Source: Streptosporangium nondiastaticum (GTDB lineage: Bacteria > Actinomycetota > Actinomycetes > Streptomycetales > Streptomycetaceae). Taken from it: 62,505 nt of DNA. Where the stretch lies: assembly GCF_003011965.1 (NCBI RefSeq), contig NZ_PXWG01000030.1, positions 1 to 62,505 on the forward strand, given 5' to 3'. Shown piece after piece: positions 52,864 through 62,505 of this stretch. A program made the translations under genes and the position numbers. The notes below the pieces were generated by a model. It made no database searches and was not told the DNA's origin. It saw only the letters and a program-made list of their open reading frames with translations. The number at the start of each line of letters is the position of its first letter. Position 1 is the first letter of the stretch.

Positions 52864-54300
52864 TCAGGTTTCAGGGGCGCGCAGCGCCACCGCCGGCAGG
52901 AACTCCCCCCGCAGCGTCCGGTGCCACCAGGCGCCCGTCTCGCGCCGTTCCTCCCACGTGGTGAAGCGGTAGAGGTAGAGCCGCGCCCGGACGTGGGTGG
53001 GCGGCGCGCCGGGGAAGGGGTTGTGCCGCAGCAGGCGCAGCGTGGCCGGGTCGCCCGTGAGCAGCCGTTCCACGAACGGGCCGAACCACGGTTCCGCGTA
53101 CGCCGGGGAGATCCCGGCGAACCACATCATCCAGTCGAGCCGCAAGTGATACGGGGCGTACTGGCGGGACAGCCGGTGCGGGTCGCCGGGCTTGCCCTTG
53201 AACCCGTACTCCTTCCACACGGTGTCCGGACCGATGCGCTCCTCGGTGGTGCCCTCGACCACCACCTCGTACCGCCTGCGGTTGACGCTGCCGAAGGCGC
53301 CGTACGTGTTGACCAGGTGGAACGCGTTGAAGGACATGTTCATCCGCTGCTGCCGCGAGAGCATGTTGCGCACCGGCCACCAGCTCAGGACGGCCACGAG
53401 CGCGGTCGCGGCGATGACGAGGCCCTCGTACCAGACGGGGGGAGCGGACGCCGGGGCGTGCCGGGCGAGGCCGAGGACGTCCGCCATGCCGTCGCCGTCG
53501 ACGGCGGCGAAGGCCAGGACGATGGTGAGCCAGTTGAGCCAGGCGAAGTTGCCGGAGGCCACGAGCCAGAGCTGGGTGCAGACGATCACCGCGGCGGCCA
53601 GGCTCGCGAAGGGCTGCGGGGTGAACAGCGCGACCGGCACGACGAGCTGGGCCACGTGGTTGGCGCCCGTCTCGACCCGGTGCAGCGGCCGGGGCAGGCG
53701 GTGGAAGAACCAGCTCAGCGGGCCGGGCATCGGCTGGGTCTCGTGGTGGTAGTACAGGCAGGTCAGATCGCGCCAGCAGGGGTCCCCGCGCATCTTGATC
53801 AGCCCCGCGCCGAACTCGACGCGGAAGACCAGCCAGCGCATCAGCCACAGCACGAGGACCGGCGGGCCCGTGTCCGCGTTGCCCAGGAACACCGCGAGGA
53901 ACCCGGCCTCCAGCAGCAGTGACTCCCAGCCGAAGCCGTACCAGGTCTGGCCGACGTTGACGATCGACAGGTACATCGCCCAGAGCGCGGCCCACATCGT
54001 CATCGACGCCCACAGGGGCACCGCGTCCGCCGCCCCCGCCGCCACCGCGGCGGCCAGCGCGGCGCCCGTCCATGCCCACGCCGCGAAGAACCGGTCCGAG
54101 TAGTGCAGCTGGAAGACGCCCGGGGCGCGGGCGAACGGCACGTGGCGCACGAAGCGCGGCACGGGCAGCATGCCGCGCTCGCCGATCAGCGCGCGGAACT
54201 GGAGGGCGGCCGCGAGGAAGGCCACCAGGTAGAGGCCGGCGAGCCCGCGCTGCACCACCAGCCGGCTCAGCCAGTACCCCGGGACCGTGAACCACTCCAT
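52864..54300 (-). CDS. Lipase maturation factor family membrane protein
   Basis: A 478-residue polytopic membrane protein with about nine helices. NVGQTWYGFGWESLLLEAGFLAVF, VEFGAGLIKMRGDPCWRDLTCLYYHHETQPMP-like sequence and a soluble C-terminal region with NTYGAFGSVNRRRYEVVVEG match the LMF (DUF1222) family. Vertebrate LMF1 helps lipases fold in the endoplasmic reticulum; the bacterial role is unknown. ATG at 54300. It is divergent from the SpoIIE-type gene. Confidence 0.87.
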   Translation of the reverse strand: MEWFTVPGYWLSRLVVQRGLAGLYLVAFLAAALQFRALIGERGMLPVPRFVRHVPFARAPGVFQLHYSDRFFAAWAWTGAALAAAVAAGAADAVPLWASMTMWAALWAMYLSIVNVGQTWYGFGWESLLLEAGFLAVFLGNADTGPPVLVLWLMRWLVFRVEFGAGLIKMRGDPCWRDLTCLYYHHETQPMPGPLSWFFHRLPRPLHRVETGANHVAQLVVPVALFTPQPFASLAAAVIVCTQLWLVASGNFAWLNWLTIVLAFAAVDGDGMADVLGLARHAPASAPPVWYEGLVIAATALVAVLSWWPVRNMLSRQQRMNMSFNAFHLVNTYGAFGSVNRRRYEVVVEGTTEERIGPDTVWKEYGFKGKPGDPHRLSRQYAPYHLRLDWMMWFAGISPAYAEPWFGPFVERLLTGDPATLRLLRHNPFPGAPPTHVRARLYLYRFTTWEERRETGAWWHRTLRGEFLPAVALRAPET

Positions 54301-54370
54301 GGCGTATCCGTACCACTCCGGAGCGCGCAGTCACATCGAAGAAACGGGCAAAAGGTGTCAGAGTAGCTCT

Positions 54371-56473
54371 ATGGTTGATCGGGGAGCGACGCCTGCCACC
54401 GCACCGGCAGGTTCCGTGCCGGACGACTGGCCCGCTCGCCCGGAGGTCACGCTCGCCCTCAACCGCATGGGCGGCTTCGACTGGGACCTCGACACCGGCG
54501 TGCTCCACATGGACGCCTCCGCCCTGGAGCTCTTCGGCCTGACCCCCGAGGAGTTCAACGGCCGCCTCTCGGGCCTGGCCGGCAAGGTGCTCGCCGCCGA
54601 CGCGGCCGACCTCGACGCCCAGATCACCCGCGCCCTGAAGGAGGGCCGCGAGACCTACAGCGCCTACTACCGCATCCGCACCCCCGACGGCGCCCTGCGC
54701 TGGACGTACGCCCAGGGCCGGATCCGGCGAGACGGGGAGGGCCGCCCGCACCGCATCATCGGCATCGTCCGCGACGCCGCCGAGGAGCTCGGCCACTCCA
54801 TCGGCAGGCGCGACGAGAACCGCCTCTCGCACACCACCATCGTGGAGACCCTCACCGCCGCCCTCGCGCACGCCCGCACCGTCCAGGACGTCATCGACTT
54901 CTTCCGCGACGACCGGGCCGTCCAGCACCTCGGCTCCGACCTGCTCGTCCTCGGCATCGTCGAGGCCGGCCGCATCCACATGGTCGCCGAGGGCCCCGGC
55001 GAGCACTACGTCCCCGGCACCCGCTGGACCCGCATCGACGACAACTTCCCCATGAGCGACGTCATCCGCACGATGGCCCCGCGCTTCATCGAGTCCCGCG
55101 AGGAGTTCGCCCGCTCCTACCCCTGGCTGTGGGAGCGCATCCGGGACACCGGGATCTCGTCGGCCGCCTACCTCCCGCTCATCGCCCAGGCCCGCCCCGT
55201 CGGCGCCATCGGGATGCTCTACCGCGAGACCCGCGGCTTCACCCAGCAGGAGCGCAACCTCCTGATCGCCCTCTCCAGCAGCCTCTCGCAGTCCATCGCC
55301 CGCGCCATGCTCTACGACCAGGAGCACGACCTCGCCGAGGGCCTCCAGCAGTCCATGCTGCCGCGCCGCATCCCCGAGGTCCCCGGCGCGCAGATCGCCG
55401 TCCGCTACCGCTCGGCCCGCATGGGCCGCGACATCGGCGGCGACTGGTACGACGTGATCCCGCTGCCCGGCGGGCGGGTCGGTGCCGTCATCGGCGACGT
55501 CCAGGGGCACGACACCCAGGCCGCCGCGGTCATGGGCCAGCTGCGCATCGTCCTGCGGGCGTACGCCACCGAGGGCCACGCCCCGGCCACCGTGATGGCC
55601 CGCGCCTCCTCCTTCCTCCACGAGCTCGACACCGACCGCTTCGCCACCTGCGCCTACGCCGAGGCCGACCTGTCCACCGGAGTGGTCCAGCTCGTCCGCG
55701 CCGGCCACATCGACCCGCTGCTGCGGCACACCGACGGCACGTGCCGGCGCCTGCCCGTCTCCGGCGGCCTGCCGCTCGGCCTCTCCGCCGAGTTCGGGCG
55801 CCTCGACTACCCCGTGACCACCGTCGAGATCGACCCGGGCGAGACGCTCCTGATGTTCACCGACGGCCTCGTCGAGCAGCCCGGCTCCGACCTCGACGAG
55901 GGCATGCAGCGCCTCTCCGCCGTCGTCCGCGCCGGCCCGTACGAGCTCCACCAGCTCGCCGACCGGCTGTGCGACGTGATCGGGGAGCGCGTCGGCGAGG
56001 ACGACATGGCCGTGCTGCTGCTGCGCCGCGAGGGCGCGGCCACCCGGGGCGGCGGCCGGCTGCAGCAGCACATCGCCCCGGCCGACCCGGAGGCGCTCTC
56101 CGCGGCCCGCCACATGATCCGCGCGGCCGTACGGGCCTGGGGCGCGCGCGAGCGGTCCGACGAGATCGAGCTCGTCGCGGACGAGCTGGTGACCAACGCC
56201 CTGATCCACACCGACAGCGCGGCGGTCGTCACCATCCGCATCATCACCGGGCCCGAACGGCGCGTGCGCGTCGACGTCGAGGACAGGTCCAGCACGCTGC
56301 CCCGGCGCCGCGAACCGGGCGAGTCGGGGGTCTCGGGCCGCGGCCTGCTGCTCGTCGACCGGCTCGCCGACGTGTGGGGGGTCGAGTCGCGCGGGACGGG
56401 CAAGAGCGTGTGGTGCGAGTTCGTGGTGCCGGGGCGGCACGAGGTGTACGACGAGGCCGGGGAATCCGTCTGA
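54371..56473 (+). CDS. PAS-GAF-SpoIIE phosphatase with C-terminal ATP-binding kinase domain
   Basis: A 700-residue signalling protein in four domains: PAS (~25-140), GAF (~165-315), SpoIIE/PP2C phosphatase (~345-560; RDIGGDWYDVIPLPGG and GDVQGHD supply metal ligands), and an RsbW-like HATPase (~580-695; ELVADELVTNALIH). Such proteins dephosphorylate, and by the HATPase phosphorylate, anti-sigma factor antagonists, coupling signals to alternative sigma factors. No partner antagonist gene is adjacent. The ATG at 54371 has no clear ribosome binding site. Confidence 0.93.
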   Translation: MVDRGATPATAPAGSVPDDWPARPEVTLALNRMGGFDWDLDTGVLHMDASALELFGLTPEEFNGRLSGLAGKVLAADAADLDAQITRALKEGRETYSAYYRIRTPDGALRWTYAQGRIRRDGEGRPHRIIGIVRDAAEELGHSIGRRDENRLSHTTIVETLTAALAHARTVQDVIDFFRDDRAVQHLGSDLLVLGIVEAGRIHMVAEGPGEHYVPGTRWTRIDDNFPMSDVIRTMAPRFIESREEFARSYPWLWERIRDTGISSAAYLPLIAQARPVGAIGMLYRETRGFTQQERNLLIALSSSLSQSIARAMLYDQEHDLAEGLQQSMLPRRIPEVPGAQIAVRYRSARMGRDIGGDWYDVIPLPGGRVGAVIGDVQGHDTQAAAVMGQLRIVLRAYATEGHAPATVMARASSFLHELDTDRFATCAYAEADLSTGVVQLVRAGHIDPLLRHTDGTCRRLPVSGGLPLGLSAEFGRLDYPVTTVEIDPGETLLMFTDGLVEQPGSDLDEGMQRLSAVVRAGPYELHQLADRLCDVIGERVGEDDMAVLLLRREGAATRGGGRLQQHIAPADPEALSAARHMIRAAVRAWGARERSDEIELVADELVTNALIHTDSAAVVTIRIITGPERRVRVDVEDRSSTLPRRREPGESGVSGRGLLLVDRLADVWGVESRGTGKSVWCEFVVPGRHEVYDEAGESV

Positions 56474-56699
56474 CGGCGCGTCGGATCGCCGGTGGCGGAT
56501 CGTTGCCTCAGTCGCACTCGTCACCCGCCACGGCAAGGAACGCGGCGAGCGCGCGGTGTGCGTGCTGACGCACGACGATCCGGTGCGTGCCTGCGCGCCC
56601 GGCAACGGAGCGGGCTGAACACCGGGGGAGCCGTGGCCGAACGGCCGAAGAGGCCAAGGTCACAGCAGTTGCCACTGCTGCAGGGCGCCCCGGCTCCCC

Positions 56700-56705
56700 T
56701 AGCCT
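56700..56705 (+). promoter_or_regulatory. Candidate -10 box of the mut operon (leaderless)
   Basis: TAGCCT lies seven bases before the mutA ATG, with only C residues between and no ribosome binding site. No -35 with correct spacing is seen. The 239-base gap upstream (56474-56712) has no convincing gene. Confidence 0.45.
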
Positions 56706-56712
56706 TCCCCCC

Positions 56713-58602
56713 ATGACGGTCCTGCCTGACGAAGGCTTCCCCCTGGCCGCCGAGTTCCCGGACCCCACCCGCGAGCAGTGGCAGCGCCTGGTGGAGGGCG
56801 TACTGCGCAAAGCGGGCGCGGCTGACGCATCCGGCCCGGCTGCTGAAGCGGCGCTCGCCACCGAACTCCAGGACGGGCTCGCAACCGGCCCGCTCTACAC
56901 CGCCGACGACGCCCCCGGCGTGCCCGGATATCCGGGCTTCGCCCCGTTCGTCCGCGGCGGACGGCCCGAGGGGACGGCCGTGACCGGCTGGGACGTGCGC
57001 CAGCGCCACGCCCACCCGGATCCGCGGCAGGCCAACGAGGCCGTGCTCGCCGACCTGGAGAACGGCGTCACCTCCCTCTGGCTGACCGCCGGCCCCGCCG
57101 GCGTCCCGGTCGACGGCATCGCCGCCGCCCTCGACGGCGTCTACCTCGACCTCGCCCCCGTCGTCCTAGACGCGGGCGCGGACTTCGAGCCGGCCGCCCG
57201 GGAACTGCTGCGCCTGTACGACGAGCGCGGCCTCGCCCCGCGCGCCGCCCTCGGCAACCTCGGCGCCGACCCGCTCGGCACCCTGGCCCGCACCGGCGGC
57301 GACACCGGCCTCGACGGGCCCCTCGCCGCCGCGGCCGCGCTCGCCGCGCTGTGCGCCGACGGCCGGCCCGGCCTGCGCGCCCTGACCGTCGACGCCCTGC
57401 CCTACCACGAGGCCGGCGGGTCCGCGGCCGAGGAGCTCGGCTGCTCGCTCGCCACCGGCGTCGCCTACCTCCGCACGCTCACCGCCGCCGGACTGACGGT
57501 GGATCAGGCCTGCGCGCAGCTGGAGTTCCGCTACGCCGCCACCGCCGACCAGTTCCTCACCATCGCCAAACTCCGCGCCGCCCGCAGGCTCTGGGCCCGC
57601 GTAGCCGAGGTCAGCGGCGCCGCCGCCGCGAGCGCCGCACAGCGCCAGCACGCCGTCACGTCCACGGTGATGATGACCCGCCGTGACCCGTGGGTGAACA
57701 TGCTGCGCACCACCGTCGCCTGCCTCGGCGCGGGCGTCGGCGGCGCCGACGCCGTCACCGTCCTGCCCTTCGACGAGGCGGCAGGCCTGCCCGACGCCTT
57801 CGCTCGCCGCATCGCCCGCAACACCTCCTCGGTGCTGCTGGAGGAGTCCCACCTGGCCCGGGTCATCGACCCCGCCGGCGGCTCCTGGTACGTGGAGGCG
57901 CTCACCGACGAGCTCGCGCACGCCGCCTGGGCCTGGTTCCAGGAGCTGGAGCGCGCCGGCGGCCAGGCCGCGGCGCTCCGCTCCGGCCTGGTGGCCGAGC
58001 GGCTCGCCGCCACCTGGGCCTGCCGCTCCGCCGACCTGGCCACCCGCCGCGAACCCGTCACCGGCGTCAGCGAGTTCCCGAACCTCGGCGAGCAGCCGCT
58101 GCAGCGCGAGCCCGCGCCCGAAGCCCCCGTCGGCGGCCTGCCCCGGGTCCGGCGCGACGAGGCCTACGAGGCCCTGCGCGCCCGCTCCGACGCTCACCTC
58201 GCCAGGGCCGGCGCCCGCCCGCGGGTCTTCCTCGCCGCGCTCGGCCCCGCGGCCGCCCACACCGGCCGGGCCACGTTCGCGGCCAACCTCTTCCAGGCCG
58301 GCGGCATCGAGCCCGTGCACGACCCCGCCACGGTCGACGCGGCCTCCGTCGCCGAGGCGTACGCGCGCAGCGGCGCCGCCGTGGCCTGCCTGTGCTCCAG
58401 CGACAAGCTCTACGCCGAGCAGGCCGAAGCCGTCGCCGCCGCCCTCAAGTCCGCGGGCGCGCAACGGGTGTTCCTCGCGGGCAAGCCCGGCGGCGAGCAG
58501 CGGGAGGCTTACCTGCGGTCCGGGGTCGACGCGTTCGTCTTCGCCGGCTGCGACGCCGTCGCCGTCCTGTCCTCCGTCCTCGACAGCATGGGAGTCGCGT
58601 GA
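56713..58602 (+). CDS. mutA: Methylmalonyl-CoA mutase small subunit
   Basis: A 629-residue small (beta) subunit of the adenosylcobalamin-dependent mutase. It has the TIM-barrel mutase fold and a C-terminal flavodoxin-like domain but lacks the B12 motif DxHxxG; the corresponding region reads [14 protein letters not shown]. It stabilises the catalytic MutB subunit. The ATG at 56713 probably lies on a leaderless transcript. It overlaps mutB by one base (TGATG). Confidence 0.95.
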   Translation: MTVLPDEGFPLAAEFPDPTREQWQRLVEGVLRKAGAADASGPAAEAALATELQDGLATGPLYTADDAPGVPGYPGFAPFVRGGRPEGTAVTGWDVRQRHAHPDPRQANEAVLADLENGVTSLWLTAGPAGVPVDGIAAALDGVYLDLAPVVLDAGADFEPAARELLRLYDERGLAPRAALGNLGADPLGTLARTGGDTGLDGPLAAAAALAALCADGRPGLRALTVDALPYHEAGGSAAEELGCSLATGVAYLRTLTAAGLTVDQACAQLEFRYAATADQFLTIAKLRAARRLWARVAEVSGAAAASAAQRQHAVTSTVMMTRRDPWVNMLRTTVACLGAGVGGADAVTVLPFDEAAGLPDAFARRIARNTSSVLLEESHLARVIDPAGGSWYVEALTDELAHAAWAWFQELERAGGQAAALRSGLVAERLAATWACRSADLATRREPVTGVSEFPNLGEQPLQREPAPEAPVGGLPRVRRDEAYEALRARSDAHLARAGARPRVFLAALGPAAAHTGRATFAANLFQAGGIEPVHDPATVDAASVAEAYARSGAAVACLCSSDKLYAEQAEAVAAALKSAGAQRVFLAGKPGGEQREAYLRSGVDAFVFAGCDAVAVLSSVLDSMGVA

Positions 58603-60812
58603 TGCCGTCCTCTCCGGTCCCCGACTTCTCCCGCATCGGCCTCGGCCCGGCACACGTAGGCCCCGCCGACCCGGGCCAGTGGCGCGCCGCTCTGAAGGAG
58701 GCCACCGGCAAGAGCGCCGAGGACCTCGTCTGGGAGACCCCCGAGGGCATCGGCGTCAAGCCCCTCTACACCGCCGAAGACCTGCACGGGCTCGACTTCC
58801 TCGGCACGTACCCCGGCATCGCGCCCTACCTGCGCGGCCCGTACCCGACGATGTACGTCAACCAGCCCTGGACGATCCGGCAGTACGCGGGCTTCTCCAC
58901 CGCCGAGGAGTCCAACGCCTTCTACCGGCGCAATCTGGCGGCCGGTCAGAAGGGCCTGTCCGTCGCCTTCGACCTGCCGACCCACCGCGGCTACGACAGC
59001 GACCACCCGCGCGTCACCGGTGACGTCGGCATGGCGGGCGTCGCCATCGACTCCATCTACGACATGCGCCAGCTCTTCGACGGCATCCCGCTGGACAGGA
59101 TGAGCGTGTCGATGACGATGAACGGCGCCGTGCTGCCCGTCCTCGCGCTCTACATCGTCGCCGCCGAGGAACAGGGCGTGCCGCCCGAGAAGCTGGCCGG
59201 GACCATCCAGAACGACATCCTCAAGGAGTTCATGGTCCGCAACACCTACATCTATCCGCCCCGGCCCTCGATGCGGATCATCTCCGACATCTTCGCGTAC
59301 ACCTCGCAGAAGATGCCGCGCTACAACTCCATCTCCATCTCCGGCTACCACATCCAGGAGGCCGGGGCCACGGCCGACCTGGAGCTCGCCTACACCCTCG
59401 CCGACGGCGTGGAGTACCTCAAGGCGGGCATCGGGGCCGGCCTGGACGTCGACGCGTTCGCGCCCCGGCTCTCCTTCTTCTGGGCGATCGGCATGAACTT
59501 CTTCATGGAGATCGCCAAGCTGCGCGCCGCCCGTCTGCTGTGGGCCCGGCTCGTCAAGCGCTTCGAGCCGCAGAACACCAAGTCGCTGTCGCTGCGCACC
59601 CACTCGCAGACCTCGGGCTGGTCACTGACCGCGCAGGACGTCTTCAACAACGTCGCCCGCACCTGCGTCGAGGCCATGGCCGCGACCCAGGGCCACACGC
59701 AGTCCCTGCACACCAACGCCCTGGACGAGGCGCTCGCCCTGCCCACCGACTTCTCCGCCCGCATCGCCCGCAACACCCAGCTGCTGCTGCAGCAGGAGTC
59801 CGGGACCTGCCGGGTCATCGACCCGTGGGGCGGCAGCGCCTACGTCGAGCGGCTCACCCACGACCTCGCGCGCCGCGCCTGGCAGCACATCGAGGAGGTC
59901 GAGGCCGCCGGCGGCATGGCCCAGGCCATCGACGCGGGCATCCCCAAGCTGCGCGTCGAGGAGGCCGCGGCCCGCACCCAGGCCCGCATCGACTCCGGAC
60001 GGCAGCCCGTCATCGGCGTCAACAAGTACCGCGTCGACAGCGACGAGCAGATCGAGGTCCTCAAGGTCGACAACTCCTCCGTGCGCGCCCAGCAGATCGA
60101 GAAGCTGCGCAGGCTGCGGGAGGAGCGCGACGAGACCGCCTGCCAGGACGCCCTGCACGCGCTCACCCGTGCCGCCGACGCCGGCGGCGGCCGGGGCCTC
60201 GACGGCAACCTCCTGGCCCTCGCCGTGAACGCCGCCCGCGCCAAGGCGACCGTCGGTGAGATCTCCGACGCACTGGAGAAGGTCTACGGACGGCACGCCG
60301 GGCAGATCCGTACGATCTCCGGTGTGTACCGCGAAGAGGCAGGCCCGTCGTCCGGCGTGGAGCGCACCCGCACCCTGGTCGAGGCGTTCGAGCGGGAGGA
60401 CGGCCGCCGCCCGCGCATCCTCGTCGCCAAGATGGGCCAGGACGGCCACGACCGCGGCCAGAAGGTCATCGCCACGGCCTTCGCCGACCTCGGCTTCGAC
60501 GTCGACGTCGGCCCGCTCTTCCAGACGCCCGAGGAGGTCGCCCGGCAGGCCGTCGAGGCCGACGTGCACATCGTCGGCGTCTCCTCGCTCGCGGCCGGCC
60601 ACCTCACGCTCGTCCCGGCGCTGCGCGAGCAACTGGCCGAGCAGGGCCGGGAGGACATCATGATCGTCGTCGGGGGCGTCATCCCCCCGCAGGACGTGCC
60701 CACGCTCCTGGAGATGGGCGCCGCCGCGGTCTTCCCGCCCGGCACGGTCATCCCCGACGCCGCCCACGACCTGCTGAAGACCCTCGCCGGGGTCCTCGGC
60801 CACGAACTGTGA
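58602..60812 (+). CDS. scpA: Methylmalonyl-CoA mutase large subunit
   Basis: The 736-residue catalytic subunit (MutB/ScpA). It interconverts succinyl-CoA and (R)-methylmalonyl-CoA with adenosylcobalamin. The N-terminal barrel contains [27 protein letters not shown] sequence (substrate tyrosine), and the C-terminal B12 domain has D614-x-H616-x2-G619 in GQDGHDRG. In Streptomyces it links propionate and polyketide precursor metabolism to the TCA cycle. meaB follows 15 bases downstream; the epimerase gene is not in the window. Confidence 0.97.
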   Translation: MPSSPVPDFSRIGLGPAHVGPADPGQWRAALKEATGKSAEDLVWETPEGIGVKPLYTAEDLHGLDFLGTYPGIAPYLRGPYPTMYVNQPWTIRQYAGFSTAEESNAFYRRNLAAGQKGLSVAFDLPTHRGYDSDHPRVTGDVGMAGVAIDSIYDMRQLFDGIPLDRMSVSMTMNGAVLPVLALYIVAAEEQGVPPEKLAGTIQNDILKEFMVRNTYIYPPRPSMRIISDIFAYTSQKMPRYNSISISGYHIQEAGATADLELAYTLADGVEYLKAGIGAGLDVDAFAPRLSFFWAIGMNFFMEIAKLRAARLLWARLVKRFEPQNTKSLSLRTHSQTSGWSLTAQDVFNNVARTCVEAMAATQGHTQSLHTNALDEALALPTDFSARIARNTQLLLQQESGTCRVIDPWGGSAYVERLTHDLARRAWQHIEEVEAAGGMAQAIDAGIPKLRVEEAAARTQARIDSGRQPVIGVNKYRVDSDEQIEVLKVDNSSVRAQQIEKLRRLREERDETACQDALHALTRAADAGGGRGLDGNLLALAVNAARAKATVGEISDALEKVYGRHAGQIRTISGVYREEAGPSSGVERTRTLVEAFEREDGRRPRILVAKMGQDGHDRGQKVIATAFADLGFDVDVGPLFQTPEEVARQAVEADVHIVGVSSLAAGHLTLVPALREQLAEQGREDIMIVVGGVIPPQDVPTLLEMGAAAVFPPGTVIPDAAHDLLKTLAGVLGHEL

Positions 60813-60827
60813 GCAAGGGCCGCTGAC

Positions 60828-61826
60828 ATGGCGCGGACGATCGACATCGACGCCTACGTGAAGGGCGTGCTCGACGGCAAGCGCGCGGTCGTCGCCCGCG
60901 CCATCACGCTCGTCGAGTCCACCCGGGCCGACCACCGGGCCCTCGCCCAGCGGATGCTGACCGAGCTGCTCCCGCACGCGGGGGCGGCCCGGCGGATCGG
61001 CATCACCGGCGTGCCCGGCGTCGGCAAGTCCACCTTCATCGACGCCTTCGGCACGATGCTGACCGGCCTCGGCCACCGCGTCGCGGTCCTCGCCGTCGAC
61101 CCGTCCTCCAGCAGGACCGGCGGCAGCATCCTGGGCGACAAGACCCGCATGGAGCGGCTCGCCGTCGACCCCGCCGCGTTCGTCCGGCCCTCGCCGACGG
61201 CCGGCACCCTCGGCGGCGTGGCCCGGGCCACCCGCGAGACCATCGTCGTCATGGAGGCCGCCGGCCACGACGTCGTGCTCGTGGAGACCGTCGGCGTCGG
61301 CCAGTCCGAGACCGCCGTCGCCGACATGGTCGACAGCTTCCTCATGCTCACCCTCGCCCGCACCGGCGACCAGCTCCAGGGCATCAAGAAGGGCGTCCTC
61401 GAACTCGCCGACCTCGTCGCCGTCAACAAGGCCGACGGCCCCCACGAGCGCGACGCCAAGGCCGCCGCCCGCGAACTCGCCGGCGCGCTGCGCCTGCTGC
61501 AGCCGCCGGACGCCGCCTGGAACCCGCCCGTGCTCACCTGCAGCGCCCGCGAGGGCACGGGCCTGGACACGGTGTGGGAGCGGCTGGAGCAGCACCGGCG
61601 CGTCATGGAGACCACGGGCGCGCTGGCCGCCCGCCGGCGCGAACAGCAGGTCGACTGGGTCTGGACGATGGTCCGCGAACAGCTCATGGACGAACTGCGC
61701 GACCACCCGGCCGTGCGGGCGGCCGGCCCGGGCATCGAACAGCGCGTGCGCGAGGGCACGCTGCCGGCGGGGCTGGCGGCGGAACGGCTGCTGGAGACGT
61801 TCCGCAACGGCCCCACCGGAGGGTGA
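60828..61826 (+). CDS. meaB: Methylmalonyl-CoA mutase-associated GTPase MeaB
   Basis: A 332-residue G3E GTPase. The P-loop GVPGVGKST is at 61-69, the Walker B-like [14 protein letters not shown] at ~145-158, and the base motif NKAD at ~202. MeaB gates cofactor loading into the mutase and protects it from inactivation. ATG at 60828, 15 bases after mutB in the same operon. A terminator hairpin follows. Confidence 0.96.
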   Translation: MARTIDIDAYVKGVLDGKRAVVARAITLVESTRADHRALAQRMLTELLPHAGAARRIGITGVPGVGKSTFIDAFGTMLTGLGHRVAVLAVDPSSSRTGGSILGDKTRMERLAVDPAAFVRPSPTAGTLGGVARATRETIVVMEAAGHDVVLVETVGVGQSETAVADMVDSFLMLTLARTGDQLQGIKKGVLELADLVAVNKADGPHERDAKAAARELAGALRLLQPPDAAWNPPVLTCSAREGTGLDTVWERLEQHRRVMETTGALAARRREQQVDWVWTMVREQLMDELRDHPAVRAAGPGIEQRVREGTLPAGLAAERLLETFRNGPTGG

Positions 61827-61861
61827 GGGAACCTCCCGGACGCACGGCACGTTTTCCACCG

Positions 61862-61884
61862 CACCGGCCGAGACGCGGCCGGTG
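61862..61884 (+). terminator. Terminator hairpin after meaB
   Basis: A perfect 9-bp stem (CACCGGCCG / CGGCCGGTG) with a 5-base loop lies 36 bases after the meaB stop codon and 15 bases before the next start. Confidence 0.65.
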
Positions 61885-61899
61885 TTCGGAGGAGCAGCG

Positions 61900-62505
61900 A
61901 TGAACGACCTCGCGGCCGGAGGCAACGCGCCGTTGCCCGACGGCGCACTCTCCCTCCGCGTGCCCGGGCCCTTCGACCTGTCGGTCATCGTCACCGGTGA
62001 GAACGGAAAGGTCGCCGGGGACGGCGACTTCGTCTTCTACAACCAGCCGGCCGCCCCCGGCGCCCGGCTCACGGGCGACACCGTCACCGTCGACCCGCGC
62101 GGCCTGCGGCACGGCGCCGTGCGGGTCACGGTCGTGGTCAGCCCGGCGGACCCCGGCACGCGGCTCGGGGCCCTGCCCGTACCGGTCCTGACCGTCGCCG
62201 GAAGCGGCGGCGGGGTCCTGGCCCGGTTCGTGCCGCCGCGCCCCGGGCCGGAGACCGTGCTGCTGCTCGCCGAGCTCTACCGGCGCGGCACCGGCTGGAA
62301 GATACGAGCCCTGGGCCAGGGGTACGCGGACGGACTCGCGGGCGTGGCCAGGGACTTCGGGGTGGACGTGGCCGACGAGGGGAACGAGGCGGGCGGGCCC
62401 GCAGCGGCACCCGCGGCCGGCGCCGGTGCCGACGCCTTCACCGCGCTCGTGAACGCCGAGCGGGCCGCCGCCGGAGCGCCGCCCGTCACCGCCGACCACC
62501 GGCTC
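61900..62505 (+). CDS. TerD family protein fused to a CAP (SCP) domain, partial
   Basis: The gene starts at ATG 61900, has GGAGG a few bases upstream, and is still open at the window edge after 202 codons. Residues ~1-155 are a TerD-like domain: SLRVPGPFDLSVIV, GDFVFYNQP, GDTVTVDPRGL, and ELYRRGTGWKIRALGQGYADGL near its end. A Gly/Ala linker follows, then FTALVNAERAAAGAPP (~180-195), the typical start of a CAP/SCP domain. TerD domains bind calcium in tellurite-type stress proteins, whereas CAP domains are usually secreted, so the pairing is unusual. No signal peptide is seen. Confidence 0.85.
   Translation, partial: MNDLAAGGNAPLPDGALSLRVPGPFDLSVIVTGENGKVAGDGDFVFYNQPAAPGARLTGDTVTVDPRGLRHGAVRVTVVVSPADPGTRLGALPVPVLTVAGSGGGVLARFVPPRPGPETVLLLAELYRRGTGWKIRALGQGYADGLAGVARDFGVDVADEGNEAGGPAAAPAAGAGADAFTALVNAERAAAGAPPVTADHRL

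Noticed and set aside
52871..56605. Minus-strand open frame of 1244 codons
   Set aside because: It crosses the LMF gene and the antisense of the SpoIIE-type gene; both real genes have clear domains in other frames.
56508..56861. Minus-strand frame of 117 codons upstream of mutA
   Set aside because: The C-terminal part looks protein-like, but it has no clear start or ribosome binding site and overlaps the mutA start; kept as noncoding.
59622..61994. Minus-strand open frame of 790 codons opposite mutB and meaB
   Set aside because: Shadow of two well-conserved enzymes, with no recognisable domains.

Overview
The window is very GC-rich with strong G/C preference at third codon positions, and its gene content (a conservon, a SpoIIE-type phosphatase with PAS and GAF sensors, actinobacterial NHEJ genes, a split MutA/MutB methylmalonyl-CoA mutase, DUF5999, terpene synthase, a rare TTA codon) points to the chromosome of a Streptomyces or a close relative. 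It opens with the 3' end of a 23S rRNA gene, a 5S rRNA gene and the rrn terminator. No tRNA, CRISPR array, insertion sequence or prophage was seen.

Positions 446-14792 are a conserved actinobacterial housekeeping block: a CDP-alcohol phosphatidyltransferase, a GDP-mannose pyrophosphorylase with a degenerate mutase domain, a DUF881 / small basic protein / DUF881 membrane set, a GarA-like FHA protein, FtsR, a bifunctional-nuclease-family protein, a second MerR regulator, DNA polymerase IV, a PRC-barrel protein, and gcvP behind a tandem glycine riboswitch. The order parallels mycobacterial Rv1822-Rv1832, except that gcvH is absent here.

Positions 14916-38334 are mostly single genes and short pairs. 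They include a DUF5999 protein, a GCS2-type ligase with a TTA codon, a CPBP membrane protease, PhzF, an autoregulated-looking PadR gene, a ClpN-like protein, two EamA exporters, a MocR regulator opposite a flavin oxidase, a LysR regulator, an isochorismatase-fold protein without its catalytic residues, a Rieske Tat lipoprotein opposite a HipA-like kinase/DUF3037 pair (with GTTCA direct repeats between them), two short-chain dehydrogenases, uracil-DNA glycosylase, a lipoprotein, a TetR/DinB pair facing an FAD monooxygenase/oxidoreductase pair across three operator palindromes, and apolipoprotein N-acyltransferase.

Positions 38670-47257 are the most unusual part. A class I terpene synthase gene runs tail-to-tail into an overlapping P450 gene whose product lacks the ExxR motif (CYP157-like). 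The P450 is the last gene of a complete conservon operon (sensor kinase, roadblock, DUF742, GTPase). Across a 447-bp intergenic region with a long inverted repeat lies a LAL-type ATPase/TPR protein without the usual LuxR DNA-binding domain.

Positions 47303-51265 hold end-joining and repair genes (Ku, stand-alone LigD polymerase, stand-alone LigD-type ligase, PolX-like PHP protein). They are followed by an FAD oxidoreductase, a lipase-maturation-factor-type membrane protein, and a PAS-GAF-PP2C-HATPase regulator. The window ends with the mutA-mutB-meaB operon and the start of a TerD-CAP fusion gene cut by the window edge.
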